A DNA stretch of 22,430 bases from SM23-78 sp041479965 (lineage in GTDB: Archaea > Nanobdellota > Nanobdellia > Woesearchaeales > SM23-78): positions 1 through 22,430 of the forward strand of contig JBGOZE010000017.1 of NCBI GenBank assembly GCA_041479965.1, read 5' to 3'. The notes under the pieces were generated by a model. The model made no database searches, was not told the DNA's origin, and saw only the letters and a list, made by a program, of their open reading frames with translations. Position 1 is the first letter of the stretch. Every line of letters starts with the position of its first letter. Positions 7,544-14,799 of this stretch are shown here, piece after piece. The translations under genes and the position numbers were made by a program.

Positions 7544-7554
7544 GTTTAAAAAAC
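7544..7554 (-). promoter_or_regulatory. TATA-like element upstream of the duplicated tRNA 5' end
   Basis: GTTTTTTAAAC on the minus strand lies 25-35 nt before the outer, truncated tRNA 5' end (7519), the normal tRNA promoter distance. It is about 90-100 nt from the real tRNA 5' end. No comparable element was seen directly before the intact gene. Confidence 0.4.
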
Positions 7555-7614
7555 TTATTAAAAAATCAGATTCGGAGCCAGATACTAATTATAATATAAA
7601 ATAAAGGGAAGTCC

Positions 7615-7779
7615 TTACTTCTTCCTGCGCCAGTTGTACTTCCTCACCTTGGAAGTCTTGCCATAGCCGCAGCTGGAGCATCTTTTCTTATGGATGTGGT
7701 AAGCCCTGCTACCGCACCTTCTGCACCTTATGTGGGTCTTCTTGCCTGACTTCTTGCCCATTGATGGTGTTCCTTTCAT
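7615..7779 (-). CDS. rpl37e: Ribosomal protein L37e
   Basis: This 54-residue zinc-ribbon protein of the large ribosomal subunit has the four zinc-binding cysteines as C-x-x-C (CRRC) and C-x-x-C (CSSC), a very basic composition, and the family pattern GTPSMGKK then KTHIRCRRCG. The ATG at 7779 is preceded by GGTGA. It follows the LSm gene by 39 nt on the same strand; LSm-L37e is a conserved archaeal gene pair, so they are probably co-transcribed. Length is normal for the family. Confidence 0.95.
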   Translation of the reverse strand: MKGTPSMGKKSGKKTHIRCRRCGSRAYHIHKKRCSSCGYGKTSKVRKYNWRRKK

Positions 7780-7818
7780 TTAGCTTCACCTTTTTGAGAA
7801 CATGATTGCATGATCCTA

Positions 7819-8043
7819 TTATTGTGTTGAGATTATAGTGATGGTGTCTCCTCTTACAAAGAGAGTGCCGAGCTTCCTCTTCACTTCGCCATCGACTCTC
7901 TCTTCTGCATCATTGATCACCACGTTGATGTGGATGTCGAATGCTTCCAGGTTGCCGATGTACTGCTTGTTATTCTTCAGCTCTACTATTACTCTCTTCC
8001 CTCTTGCCTTGTTCAAGGCATCTAATGGTCTTGATGTGTCCAT
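7819..8043 (-). CDS. LSm (Sm-like archaeal) RNA-binding protein
   Basis: This 74-residue Sm-fold protein is expected to form a heptameric ring that binds U-rich RNA. The Sm1 part covers the strands around RVIVELKNNKQYIGNLEAFD and N-V-V-I-N-D; the Sm2 part carries L-F-V-R-G-D-T-I. GGTGA stands a few bases before the ATG. A TATA element at 8081-8090 would give a short leader. It is the first gene of the pair with L37e. Confidence 0.95.
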   Translation of the reverse strand: MDTSRPLDALNKARGKRVIVELKNNKQYIGNLEAFDIHINVVINDAEERVDGEVKRKLGTLFVRGDTITIISTQ

Positions 8044-8080
8044 AAAATCACCTTTTTATGATTTTGAGCAGTTATGGATG

Positions 8081-8090
8081 ATTTATAAAT
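8081..8090 (-). promoter_or_regulatory. TATA box of the LSm-L37e unit
   Basis: ATTTATAAAT lies about 38-47 nt upstream of the LSm ATG, consistent with a leader of roughly 15 nt that includes the GGTGA site. Confidence 0.5.
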
Positions 8091-8197
8091 TTTGTTATAA
8101 CAGGGCTTAAAAAAGGAAAATTTTATATGTTAAACTTGATTTACGATTATTAATAATCTATATAGTATTATTATAATCATTAGAAGGGGGTTGTGAA

Positions 8198-8404
8198 ATG
8201 GAAGAAAAAGAAATCGGGAGGATCAGGAAGACTGATTCCACTAGCGTTGTCATAAGGATTAATGAGTTCCAGGGAGAGGCAGGTGTTGATATAAGAGAGT
8301 ACGTTGAGACCACCAAGTACACTGGCCTGACCAAGAAGGGCACTCGCATCCCTAAGAGCAAGTGGAACGATTTCAAGGAGCTGATCAACAAAGTTGATTT
8401 CTAG
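8198..8404 (+). CDS. PC4/p15-like transcription coactivator
   Basis: This 68-residue protein matches the PC4 (Sub1) single-stranded DNA-binding fold: a short beta-sheet start (GRIRKTD then VVIRINEF), the V-D-I-R-E-Y segment, a T-K-K-G-x-R-I-P strand and a final helix starting K-S-K-W. Small stand-alone PC4 proteins occur in archaea and bacteria and act as ssDNA or RNA binders near transcription. A GGGGG ribosome site (8186-8190) lies seven bases before the ATG, and a possible TATA element lies at 8121-8129. It diverges from the LSm unit. Confidence 0.85.
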   Translation: MEEKEIGRIRKTDSTSVVIRINEFQGEAGVDIREYVETTKYTGLTKKGTRIPKSKWNDFKELINKVDF

Positions 8405-8450
8405 GAAAAATATTTTCACAATTCTTTTATTTACCTTATCTTAGCGCAAT

Positions 8451-8459
8451 ATTTATAAA
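8451..8459 (+). promoter_or_regulatory. TATA box of rps8e
   Basis: ATTTATAAA lies 24-32 nt before the ATG at 8483, indicating a leaderless transcript separate from the PC4 gene. Confidence 0.6.
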
Positions 8460-8482
8460 CACCTATTTTTTTCTGTGAGCTC

Positions 8483-8863
8483 ATGGTTGTTATTCATGGA
8501 AAAGCAAAAAGGCGGCCCAGCGGAGGCAGGTTCACTGCTTGCCATCCTAAGAGGCTAGCCCAGAAAGGCAGCTTGCCCACTAACACAAGGGTAGGAGAGC
8601 ATACTGCTAAGAGCGTGAAGACCAAGGGCGGAGGTTTAAAGACCAGGCTCTTGTTCGCTGACAAGGTCAATCTTTTTGACCCTGCAACTAAGAAGTACAG
8701 CATCGAGACCATCAAGACTGTGAGCGAGAACCCTGCCAACAGGCATTATGTCAGGAGAAACATCATCACAAGAGGAAGTGTGATTGACACCTCTAAGGGC
8801 AAGGCAAGGGTCACTAACAGGCCAGGCCAGGAGGGCATGGTAACTGCAGTGCTCATCAAGTAA
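8483..8863 (+). CDS. rps8e: Ribosomal protein S8e
   Basis: This is the archaeal/eukaryotic small-subunit protein S8e, full length at 126 residues. The recognisable segments are the basic N-terminus with R-x-P-S-G-G, the T-R-V-G-E block, the conserved N-P-A-N-x-H-x-V-R-R-N-I-I-T stretch (about 82-95), and the end R-V-T-N-R-P-G-Q-E-G. Its stop codon is only eight bases from the end of the convergent gene at 8872, so the two transcripts must overlap or end in each other's 3' regions. Confidence 0.95.
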   Translation: MVVIHGKAKRRPSGGRFTACHPKRLAQKGSLPTNTRVGEHTAKSVKTKGGGLKTRLLFADKVNLFDPATKKYSIETIKTVSENPANRHYVRRNIITRGSVIDTSKGKARVTNRPGQEGMVTAVLIK

Positions 8864-8871
8864 GAAGAATA

Positions 8872-9546
8872 TTATTTCTTTCTCGGACTTTTCCATTTGT
8901 GCTCAAAGAACCTATATATGTCAGTAACATAAACTTCTCTGCTTGCTCCATCAATATTCCTATCATAGAAAGCTTTCGGATGGTACATGGATTCTCTTAT
9001 TGATGGATTGTATTGTTCGTGGAATGATTCGACAAAGGCTTGCTTTACATTTTCTTGCAGGCTGTCAAGCCTTGCTCTCTGCTCTAAATTCCCGTGGGAT
9101 AATCTTTTCTTGGCATCGCGCGCCATAACCCCGATCATGCGATAAGCTTTCCTGTCCATCTCTCGTGTGAGAGTCACAAAGTCCTCTGGCTGTGGCTCGC
9201 GCAGGTGATTATTGTTACTTTTCATCATGCCAGCAGAGTAATATTTGGCAAGTATCTCGTCAGGGTTCATAATCTCGAGCATCTCATCAGGTATGTTGAT
9301 GTTTCTTGTGCCATAGAATATGTGCTTGAGAGCCTTGTAGCCCAGAACTTCTAAATCCTTTCTCCTTATCCCGAAATTCTGTGGAATGCCTCTTTCTCTC
9401 GGGGATTTTCGCATCTCAGAAACAACTAGGTCTGCCAGCCCTTGCTCGTAGAGGTCCTTGAGCTCTGGCTCTACTCCCTCTTCGGCGCAGGCCCACACAT
9501 AGGCAGCTGCATCTCGATAGTCTATAGCTTTTCGTCTATCATTCAT
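8872..9546 (-). CDS. Hypothetical helical protein
   Basis: I do not recognise this 224-residue protein. It is largely helical, has no signal peptide or membrane segment, and is rich in Arg, Tyr and Met with many charged pairs. The C-terminal 50 residues carry aromatic and basic residues (F-Y-D-R-N and the end HKWKSPRKK). No catalytic motif stands out. A TATA element (9570-9580, GATTTATAAAT on minus) sits 24-34 nt before the ATG, so it looks like a real leaderless gene. It converges on S8e. Confidence 0.65.
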   Translation of the reverse strand: MNDRRKAIDYRDAAAYVWACAEEGVEPELKDLYEQGLADLVVSEMRKSPRERGIPQNFGIRRKDLEVLGYKALKHIFYGTRNINIPDEMLEIMNPDEILAKYYSAGMMKSNNNHLREPQPEDFVTLTREMDRKAYRMIGVMARDAKKRLSHGNLEQRARLDSLQENVKQAFVESFHEQYNPSIRESMYHPKAFYDRNIDGASREVYVTDIYRFFEHKWKSPRKK

Positions 9547-9615
9547 ATTAGGAGTAACTTTGATTCATTAATTTATAAATCTTTCGATTTTTTAACCACT
9601 AAAAAGTAGTTATAA

Positions 9616-10812
9616 TTACATCAATCCGAGAATCATAGCTATGCCGAGAAGTATCAAGATGATGCCTGCAATCAAGTGCAAGTATCTGATGTTCCTCTCC
9701 TTCCAGCCAGAAACATTTTCCACAGTAGTGAAGCCAAAATACACTACTAGAGTTATGATAATCATGGGAAGTATGAATACCAGGTTATAAAGCAAAAGCC
9801 AAGGCAAGGTCTTCAGCAATTCAAGCCCTGAAAGCAAGCCACCGGCAATGAAGTAAGGCCCCATGGTGCATGGAATAAGGAACAAGGTTACTAGCAAGCC
9901 TATCACAAAAGCGCCCTTGACACTGGTGACACCAGCTATCAATCTCTTAACCTTAGGCCTCAGGAATATGGGCATCTCAGTTGCAAAGCCGCCCGGCCTG
10001 TAATGCACAAAGTCCCTGATATTAAATATTCCGAGGATTATGGCGAGCACTGCAAGCACCTTGAAAATGATTGCGCCCACACCCTTAAGAAGCTGGACAA
10101 CCTGGAAGAACTTGATGATCACCAAACCATAAACCAAGTACATCAAAACAATAGCCAAGGAGAAAGCCAAGCCTGCAAACAAAACCTTCTTGCGGTTCTT
10201 AGGGTCAGCAGTCAGGATTGAAATCAGAATCATGGTCAGGACAGCTATCTCGCAAGGATTGACAGCATCAACAGCTGCCAATGAAAGAATCTTGACCAGG
10301 GTGAGCTCCTGCTTGGGCTCTACACAAGCTCCTCCGCCAGCAACAGTTTCATTATAGACAAGTATCTCGGGCTTGCCAGGCAAGGAATCACAGTTGAGCT
10401 CATTGAATCTCAAGGTAGAGCCATCCATCAACGGGCAGGGGTTCTCTCCTAAAGAAGCAATAGTGGATTCTAGATTGTCAAATATGGGAGTATCTCCGCG
10501 AAGATAAACATCCTTGCTGAACATTATGAGCGGAATGCCTGGCGGAACACCATAATTTGACAGATAAACATCCATTATTGGGACATTGCTCTGCTCCTGA
10601 TAAATCTCGTACTTCAACAACACAAGATTAGGAGTCTTATTAAGGAGGTCCTCGACAAAAGGCTCGACCTTGGCGCAGTGAGGGCAGCCTATGCCTGTGA
10701 AATAAACACCGCAAACATATTTTGTGTTTGGGTCAGCGACATGGCCTGCCAATGAGAATGGGATTAAGACCAGCAAGATGCTAATGAACAAAAACAGGTA
10801 TGGTTTTCTCAT
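9616..10812 (-). CDS. Thioredoxin-CcdA fusion membrane protein
   Basis: This protein probably moves reducing power across the membrane to extracytoplasmic thiols. A signal peptide (about 1-22) leads to an external thioredoxin-like domain (about 30-130) with the redox pair C43-P-H-C46. A membrane domain of about six helices (about 170-398) has the CcdA/DsbD hallmark cysteines C187 (in NPCEI) and C315 (in IPCTMGPY). I chose the ATG at 10812 over the in-frame TTG at 10821 because a TATA element (10838-10852) is then 26-40 nt upstream. Family members usually have the CcdA part alone or, in DsbD, extra domains at both ends; this is a compact two-part version. The substrate is unknown, but the many secreted proteins nearby contain few cysteines. 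Confidence 0.85.
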   Translation of the reverse strand: MRKPYLFLFISILLVLIPFSLAGHVADPNTKYVCGVYFTGIGCPHCAKVEPFVEDLLNKTPNLVLLKYEIYQEQSNVPIMDVYLSNYGVPPGIPLIMFSKDVYLRGDTPIFDNLESTIASLGENPCPLMDGSTLRFNELNCDSLPGKPEILVYNETVAGGGACVEPKQELTLVKILSLAAVDAVNPCEIAVLTMILISILTADPKNRKKVLFAGLAFSLAIVLMYLVYGLVIIKFFQVVQLLKGVGAIIFKVLAVLAIILGIFNIRDFVHYRPGGFATEMPIFLRPKVKRLIAGVTSVKGAFVIGLLVTLFLIPCTMGPYFIAGGLLSGLELLKTLPWLLLYNLVFILPMIIITLVVYFGFTTVENVSGWKERNIRYLHLIAGIILILLGIAMILGLM

Positions 10813-10867
10813 TTTTATCAACTGGCTTTTGCTGAAGATTTTTATATTTTACTCATTTATCATCTTT

Positions 10868-11614
10868 TCAAGGCTCAAGCAATAGTTTCATCCCGAGCAT
10901 GACTACTATGCCTAACAGGAAAAACCCGAAAGACAACAACAGCTTGTTGAGCTTAGGCTCCTTGTGCAGCTCAGGCACCAGGTCAGAGGCAGCTATATAT
11001 AGGAAGCCACCTGCTGCAAAGGGAAGGATGAAAGGGATTATCCCTTCTACTCTAGATGAAAGGAAATAGCCTGCCACACCGCCAATGACACAGGTCAGCT
11101 GGGCAAGGAAGCTATAAGCCAAGGCCTTGGCCTTGCCAAAGCCTCCATATACCAGCACAGCGAAGTTACCTAGTTCCTGAGGAATCTCGTGCGCAAGGAT
11201 GAGTAAGGTAGTTATTATCCCGAAATTAATACTGACAAGGAAGCTCGCGCCAATTATCACACCATCAATCAGATTGTGGATTCCATCGCCGAATATTATA
11301 AGATACGATACAGGATGAACCTTACACTTGCCCTCCTCATGGCAATGATGCCAATGAAGAAATCTCTCCACCATGAAGAATGCCAGGAAGCCCACCATCA
11401 TGAAAGAAAACACCTCCATTACAGGCAAGGAATCGAGTGATTCGGCGAGCAGATGAAAGAAAGCTCCGCTCAGGAGAGCGCCTGCTGAGAAAGCCACTAG
11501 CACCATCAATAGTTTCTTGAAGAACTTCTCTTTTATCCAGATAGAGAAGAAGCCTATCAAGCCAATAAGGCCATCAACAACAGTAGCAAGGATTATCCAA
11601 AGCAAAACATCCAT
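10868..11614 (-). CDS. ZIP-family divalent metal transporter
   Basis: This 248-residue integral membrane protein belongs to the ZIP family, which moves Zn2+, Fe2+ or similar ions into the cytoplasm. It has about eight membrane helices, a His/Cys-rich cytosolic loop (HWHHCHEEGKC, 87-97) after the third helix, and the two metal-site motifs H113-N-x-x-D117 and H142-E-x-P-x-E146. The ATG at 11614 is chosen over TTG 11617 because GGTGA is correctly spaced, with the same spacing as in the LSm gene. The TATA element is at 11647-11655. Ion specificity cannot be read from sequence. Confidence 0.92.
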   Translation of the reverse strand: MDVLLWIILATVVDGLIGLIGFFSIWIKEKFFKKLLMVLVAFSAGALLSGAFFHLLAESLDSLPVMEVFSFMMVGFLAFFMVERFLHWHHCHEEGKCKVHPVSYLIIFGDGIHNLIDGVIIGASFLVSINFGIITTLLILAHEIPQELGNFAVLVYGGFGKAKALAYSFLAQLTCVIGGVAGYFLSSRVEGIIPFILPFAAGGFLYIAASDLVPELHKEPKLNKLLLSFGFFLLGIVVMLGMKLLLEP

Positions 11615-11694
11615 CAAATCACCCTGAGCAGAGAGGCTGGGGAGGGTTTATAAATTTTTCATAAAACTTGTCCCTAACTTAAAATTTAGATTAC

Positions 11695-11716
11695 GTTTCA
11701 CGAAACTTTAAAAACA
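11695..11716 (+). promoter_or_regulatory. Promoter of the ABC ATPase gene with dyad GTTTCACGAAAC
   Basis: A TATA-like ACTTTAAAAAC (11705-11715) lies 25-35 nt before the ATG at 11740. Directly upstream and overlapping it is a 5-bp inverted repeat with a 2-bp spacer (GTTTC 11695-11699, GAAAC 11702-11706). That is where a repressor could occlude TFB/TBP binding. Confidence 0.4.
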
Positions 11717-11739
11717 GTGCCAATTTCTATTCAGAGAAA

Positions 11740-12237
11740 ATGGACGCTATCAAGATAAAGAATCTCACCAAAAGGTACGATAAGGTATTGGCTGTCGACA
11801 AGATAAGCCTGAACATAAAAAAGGGAGAAATCTTTGGGTTGCTTGGACCTAATGGTGCTGGCAAGACCACGACCTTGATGATGCTGTCGACACTGCTAAA
11901 GCCTACTTCTGGAGTCGCGACTGTGAATGGGTTTGATGTCTTAGCCCAGCCAGCCAAAGTCAGGGAATCCATCGGCATGGTTTTCCAGGACCCTAGCTCT
12001 GATGAGATGCTCACAGGCTATGAGAACCTTAAGCTCCATGCATTGATGTATGATGTACCCATGAATGAGATAAATCAGAGGATAAACAAGGTACTGGCAT
12101 TGGTTGATTTGAATGATAGAAAAAAAGACATTGTCAAGAAATATTCTGGAGGCATGAGGCGAAGGATGGAGATTGCAAGAGGGCTTCTTCATCAGCCAGA
12201 AATATTGTTCCTTGATGAGGGTCTTTTAACAGGATGA
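11740..12237 (+). pseudogene. Truncated ABC transporter ATPase (DrrA-like)
   Basis: The 165-residue product is the N-terminal half of an ABC-2 export ATPase. Walker A GPNGAGKT (36-43), the Q-loop Q83, the signature YSGGM (135-139) and Walker B ILFLDE (155-160, catalytic E160) are all intact. Immediately after LFLDE the sequence changes to GLLTG and stops. The D-loop (expected L-D-P), the H-switch and the C-terminal region of about 70-150 residues are absent, and no permease gene follows. No remnant appears in the other frames over the next 70 bases. It is probably a deletion remnant and unable to hydrolyse ATP normally. Confidence 0.8.
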
Positions 12238-12308
12238 AGCTGTGAAAAATTCAAATAACAAAAAATTTATATTGGAGTAAAAATTTGCGATTCAAAGGGG
12301 GTTGGGAA

Positions 12309-13310
12309 GTGAAAGGTTTTTTTTCAAGAAAAGTCGCGCTTATACTGCTAGCCATTGCTTTAGTCATATCAATAGGCCTGAACATATACTTGATTGCCTC
12401 TCAATCTCATATCAAGACTGCCTCTGAGCAAAAATTGATTAGCCAAAATAATTATAACCTTCTCTATCCTTATTTTGAAAATCTTGACGAAGTCGAGTTC
12501 GAGAATATCCAGAAATATTATAGGACCCAATTCATAGACCTGAAAAAAGAGATAAACGAATCCATCAAGATGCCTCCCGGCACAAAATATGCAGTCTTTA
12601 TCGAGAGCCTCAACAGCGGAGTTTACATAGGCATCAATGAGAAGGAAAAGTATTCTCCTGGAAGCCTTAGGAAAACTCCTTTGCTTGCAGCAGTATATAA
12701 GAAGATAGAGCAAGGAGAGCTGAGCAAAAAGGATGTTATCCAAATTATAGAGAGCGATGTTGATCCATCGAGCGGCCCTCTCGGATTAAAGGGCGCTGGC
12801 ATTGAAATGACCATTGCCGAACTAATAAACTACACAGCATATTATTCTGACAACACTGCAGCTCTTGCCTTGCTCAGGGTTGTTGGCGTTGAGAGCTATA
12901 TGGAAGCGATGTTCAATACCGGGCTTTCTTTCAAGACTTTCCTCGAAACTCAGAACAGGGAAGAATACCCTCTTTCTGCAAAGGAATACAGCAATGTCTT
13001 CCGTTCACTATACTATGCTTCTTGGCTTTCCAGGGATAGTTCCCAGGAGATCCTTGACCTGCTGGCGCACACCAGTTTCACACAGGGCCTTCCCAAAGGT
13101 GTTCCTCCAGGAATCATTGTCTCGCACAAGATTGGTTTCTGGAGTTCTGGAAACCAGCATCATGACTGCGGTATCGTGTATTATCCTGGGAGCCCCTATA
13201 TTATCTGTGTCATGATTGTTGGTCTTGATGAGATTTCTGCAAACAATGTTACAGCTCAAATCAGCAAGATAGCTTACAATTATATTGACGATCTTATCAG
13301 GGAAAAGTGA
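12309..13310 (+). CDS. Membrane-anchored class A beta-lactamase-like serine hydrolase
   Basis: The protein (333 residues from the GTG) has one N-terminal membrane helix (about 8-32), a coiled linker, and an external PenP-type domain (about 90-330). The active-site elements are in order and properly spaced: S119-L-R-K122 (SxxK), S180-D-N182 (SDN), and H-K273-I-G in place of the usual K-T/S-G. I chose GTG 12309 because GGGGG (12297-12301) sits seven bases before it; the upstream in-frame TTG at 12285 has no ribosome site. A TATA element is at 12266-12273. Archaeal members may act as peptidases or esterases; the substrate is unknown because archaea lack bacterial murein. Confidence 0.8.
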   Translation: MKGFFSRKVALILLAIALVISIGLNIYLIASQSHIKTASEQKLISQNNYNLLYPYFENLDEVEFENIQKYYRTQFIDLKKEINESIKMPPGTKYAVFIESLNSGVYIGINEKEKYSPGSLRKTPLLAAVYKKIEQGELSKKDVIQIIESDVDPSSGPLGLKGAGIEMTIAELINYTAYYSDNTAALALLRVVGVESYMEAMFNTGLSFKTFLETQNREEYPLSAKEYSNVFRSLYYASWLSRDSSQEILDLLAHTSFTQGLPKGVPPGIIVSHKIGFWSSGNQHHDCGIVYYPGSPYIICVMIVGLDEISANNVTAQISKIAYNYIDDLIREK

Positions 13311-13382
13311 TTCCTGCCTCAACATAGATAATGGGTCTGGGAAGTTTCTCTCAGTTCTCTGAAAATTAAAAAAAAGGAGAAA

Positions 13383-13396
13383 GATTTATAATAAAG
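13383..13396 (+). promoter_or_regulatory. Promoter of the membrane protein at 13428
   Basis: GATTTATAATAAAG is a TATA-like element. Transcription would start near 13410, just ahead of the GAGGTG ribosome site (13417-13422) that fixes the TTG start at 13428. Confidence 0.45.
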
Positions 13397-13427
13397 AAGA
13401 AAAGTAATATTATAAAGAGGTGAAAGC

Positions 13428-14168
13428 TTGGAGATTACTGTGCTCATCCTGATATTGCTTGCAGTGGTGATTGTCTTTTTTGCCACCAGGTTCATAGGCA
13501 AAACCCTTAAGCTGGTAACGCAGATCATGCTCATAGTCATAGTCGTCCTGGTATTCCTCACCATCCTGGTCTACAGGGACGTGAATGACCTGAAGACTGG
13601 CTTTGTGGACAATAATAACACCTTCTTCCTGTATGAGAACAACAAGCTCTACAGCGCCATCACCCTCAAGCCGTTGAAGAACATCACGCTCGGCTTGGAC
13701 AGCTTCACCTATTTTACCAAGGATGAACTCGATGCCTTTGAAGAAGATCTTATCAAGAAGGACTATGATGCCTTGCTCTCCAGCAGTTATCGAGTATTTA
13801 TTATCAAGCCCATAGTGCTCAACCAGCCTTATAATATCAGCCTCCTTATCGACCTGAACGAGGGAGACCTGCTCAACATACTCTTGAGTGATGATCCTTT
13901 CAGGGTGTTGGCAGAGAAAACCCAGGAAAAGATTAATGTAAGCGCAGATTCATTGGAAACAGGCTTTGAGGCTATATATGAAAGCGAGGAGCAGCTCAAA
14001 GGCTATCTCTTCGCAGCCCTGCTCGCTAACTATTTCCAGAACCAGAAGCCCGGAGATTTCATCAGCAACATCAAGAAGGACAGAATCATCATCTACCCTG
14101 AGAGCATAAGCTTCAAAGTGATAAAATACCTTCCATTGCCTGTGAAACAGAACAGCACAGAGGAATAA
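13428..14168 (+). CDS. Hypothetical protein with two N-terminal membrane helices
   Basis: The 246-residue product is not recognised. Two membrane segments (about 4-19 and 28-48) are followed by a largely polar domain with Asn- and Ser-bearing sequons (NNTF, NITL, NISL, NVSA). This suggests that the C-terminal 190 residues lie outside the cell or in a hydrated environment. Start codon TTG is supported by GAGGTG (13417-13422) with five bases of spacing. The gene is in line with the flanking plus-strand genes but has its own TATA element. Confidence 0.65.
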   Translation: MEITVLILILLAVVIVFFATRFIGKTLKLVTQIMLIVIVVLVFLTILVYRDVNDLKTGFVDNNNTFFLYENNKLYSAITLKPLKNITLGLDSFTYFTKDELDAFEEDLIKKDYDALLSSSYRVFIIKPIVLNQPYNISLLIDLNEGDLLNILLSDDPFRVLAEKTQEKINVSADSLETGFEAIYESEEQLKGYLFAALLANYFQNQKPGDFISNIKKDRIIIYPESISFKVIKYLPLPVKQNSTEE

Positions 14169-14300
14169 GTGATAAATTGCTCCTGCAAGCAATCATTGAA
14201 GCTCCCATAAGAAAAGTTTTTATACTAAAAAGCATGAATAATATAAAATAAGACTCATAATCATTAAAAAGGAGTTTGGTTATAAAAAGAGAGGTGAATG

Positions 14301-14759
14301 ATGAGCCTTCTAGGCAGATTCTTTGGAAAGAAGAAAGATGACCTGGGATTAGGCGACATGGGCCCAGGAATGGGACCTGACCTCGGGAGCAACATGGGGC
14401 CTGGCATGGGCCCGGATATGGGCGGAGGGATGCCTAACTTTGGTGACCCGATGGGCAGCCCAGACCAAGGCTTTGGAATGCCAGGGCAGATGCCCGGGAT
14501 GCCTCCACCAGACCAATCCCAAGGCGGTTTCTCACCTGAATCAGTAGGTTTTGAAAGAGTGCCCTCTGGCGCCCCATCATCCTATTCTTCCCATCCACAG
14601 ACCTTGGACAGCATCAACATGGGCAAGGACTTGGAGATCATCAGCGCCAAGCTCGACGCCATCAAGGCAGAGCTTGACTCCATGAGCCAGCGATTGAAGA
14701 GGCTTGAAAGGATTGCCGAGGGCGAGACTCCTCAATACAAGGACAAGTGGAACTATTAG
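14301..14759 (+). CDS. Met/Gly/Pro-rich protein with C-terminal coiled coil
   Basis: The product of about 152 residues starts with a short amphipathic basic segment (MSLLGRFFGKKK). A low-complexity region (about 15-75) built from irregular Gly-Met-Gly-Pro/Asp units follows, then a C-terminal heptad segment (about 105-142, with D-L-E-I-I-S-A-K-L-D-A-I-K-A-E-L) likely to form a coiled coil. No enzyme motif is present. I chose the second of two adjacent ATGs (14301) because GAGGTG (14291-14296) is then four bases away rather than one. Proteins of this design occur in related DPANN genomes as far as I recall; function is unknown. It may bind the membrane through its N-terminus and oligomerise through its C-terminus. 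Confidence 0.65.
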   Translation: MSLLGRFFGKKKDDLGLGDMGPGMGPDLGSNMGPGMGPDMGGGMPNFGDPMGSPDQGFGMPGQMPGMPPPDQSQGGFSPESVGFERVPSGAPSSYSSHPQTLDSINMGKDLEIISAKLDAIKAELDSMSQRLKRLERIAEGETPQYKDKWNY

Positions 14760-14799
14760 AAAGATTTTTATTATGTGAAATGACTTCTCATTATCTAAC

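Noticed and set aside
8494..8896. Minus-strand frames opposite S8e
   Set aside because: S8e is unambiguous on the plus strand; these frames lack any recognisable content.
12285..12308. Longer start (TTG at 12285) for the beta-lactamase-like protein
   Set aside because: There is no ribosome site before it, and the GGGGG sequence inside the extension is correctly spaced for the GTG at 12309.
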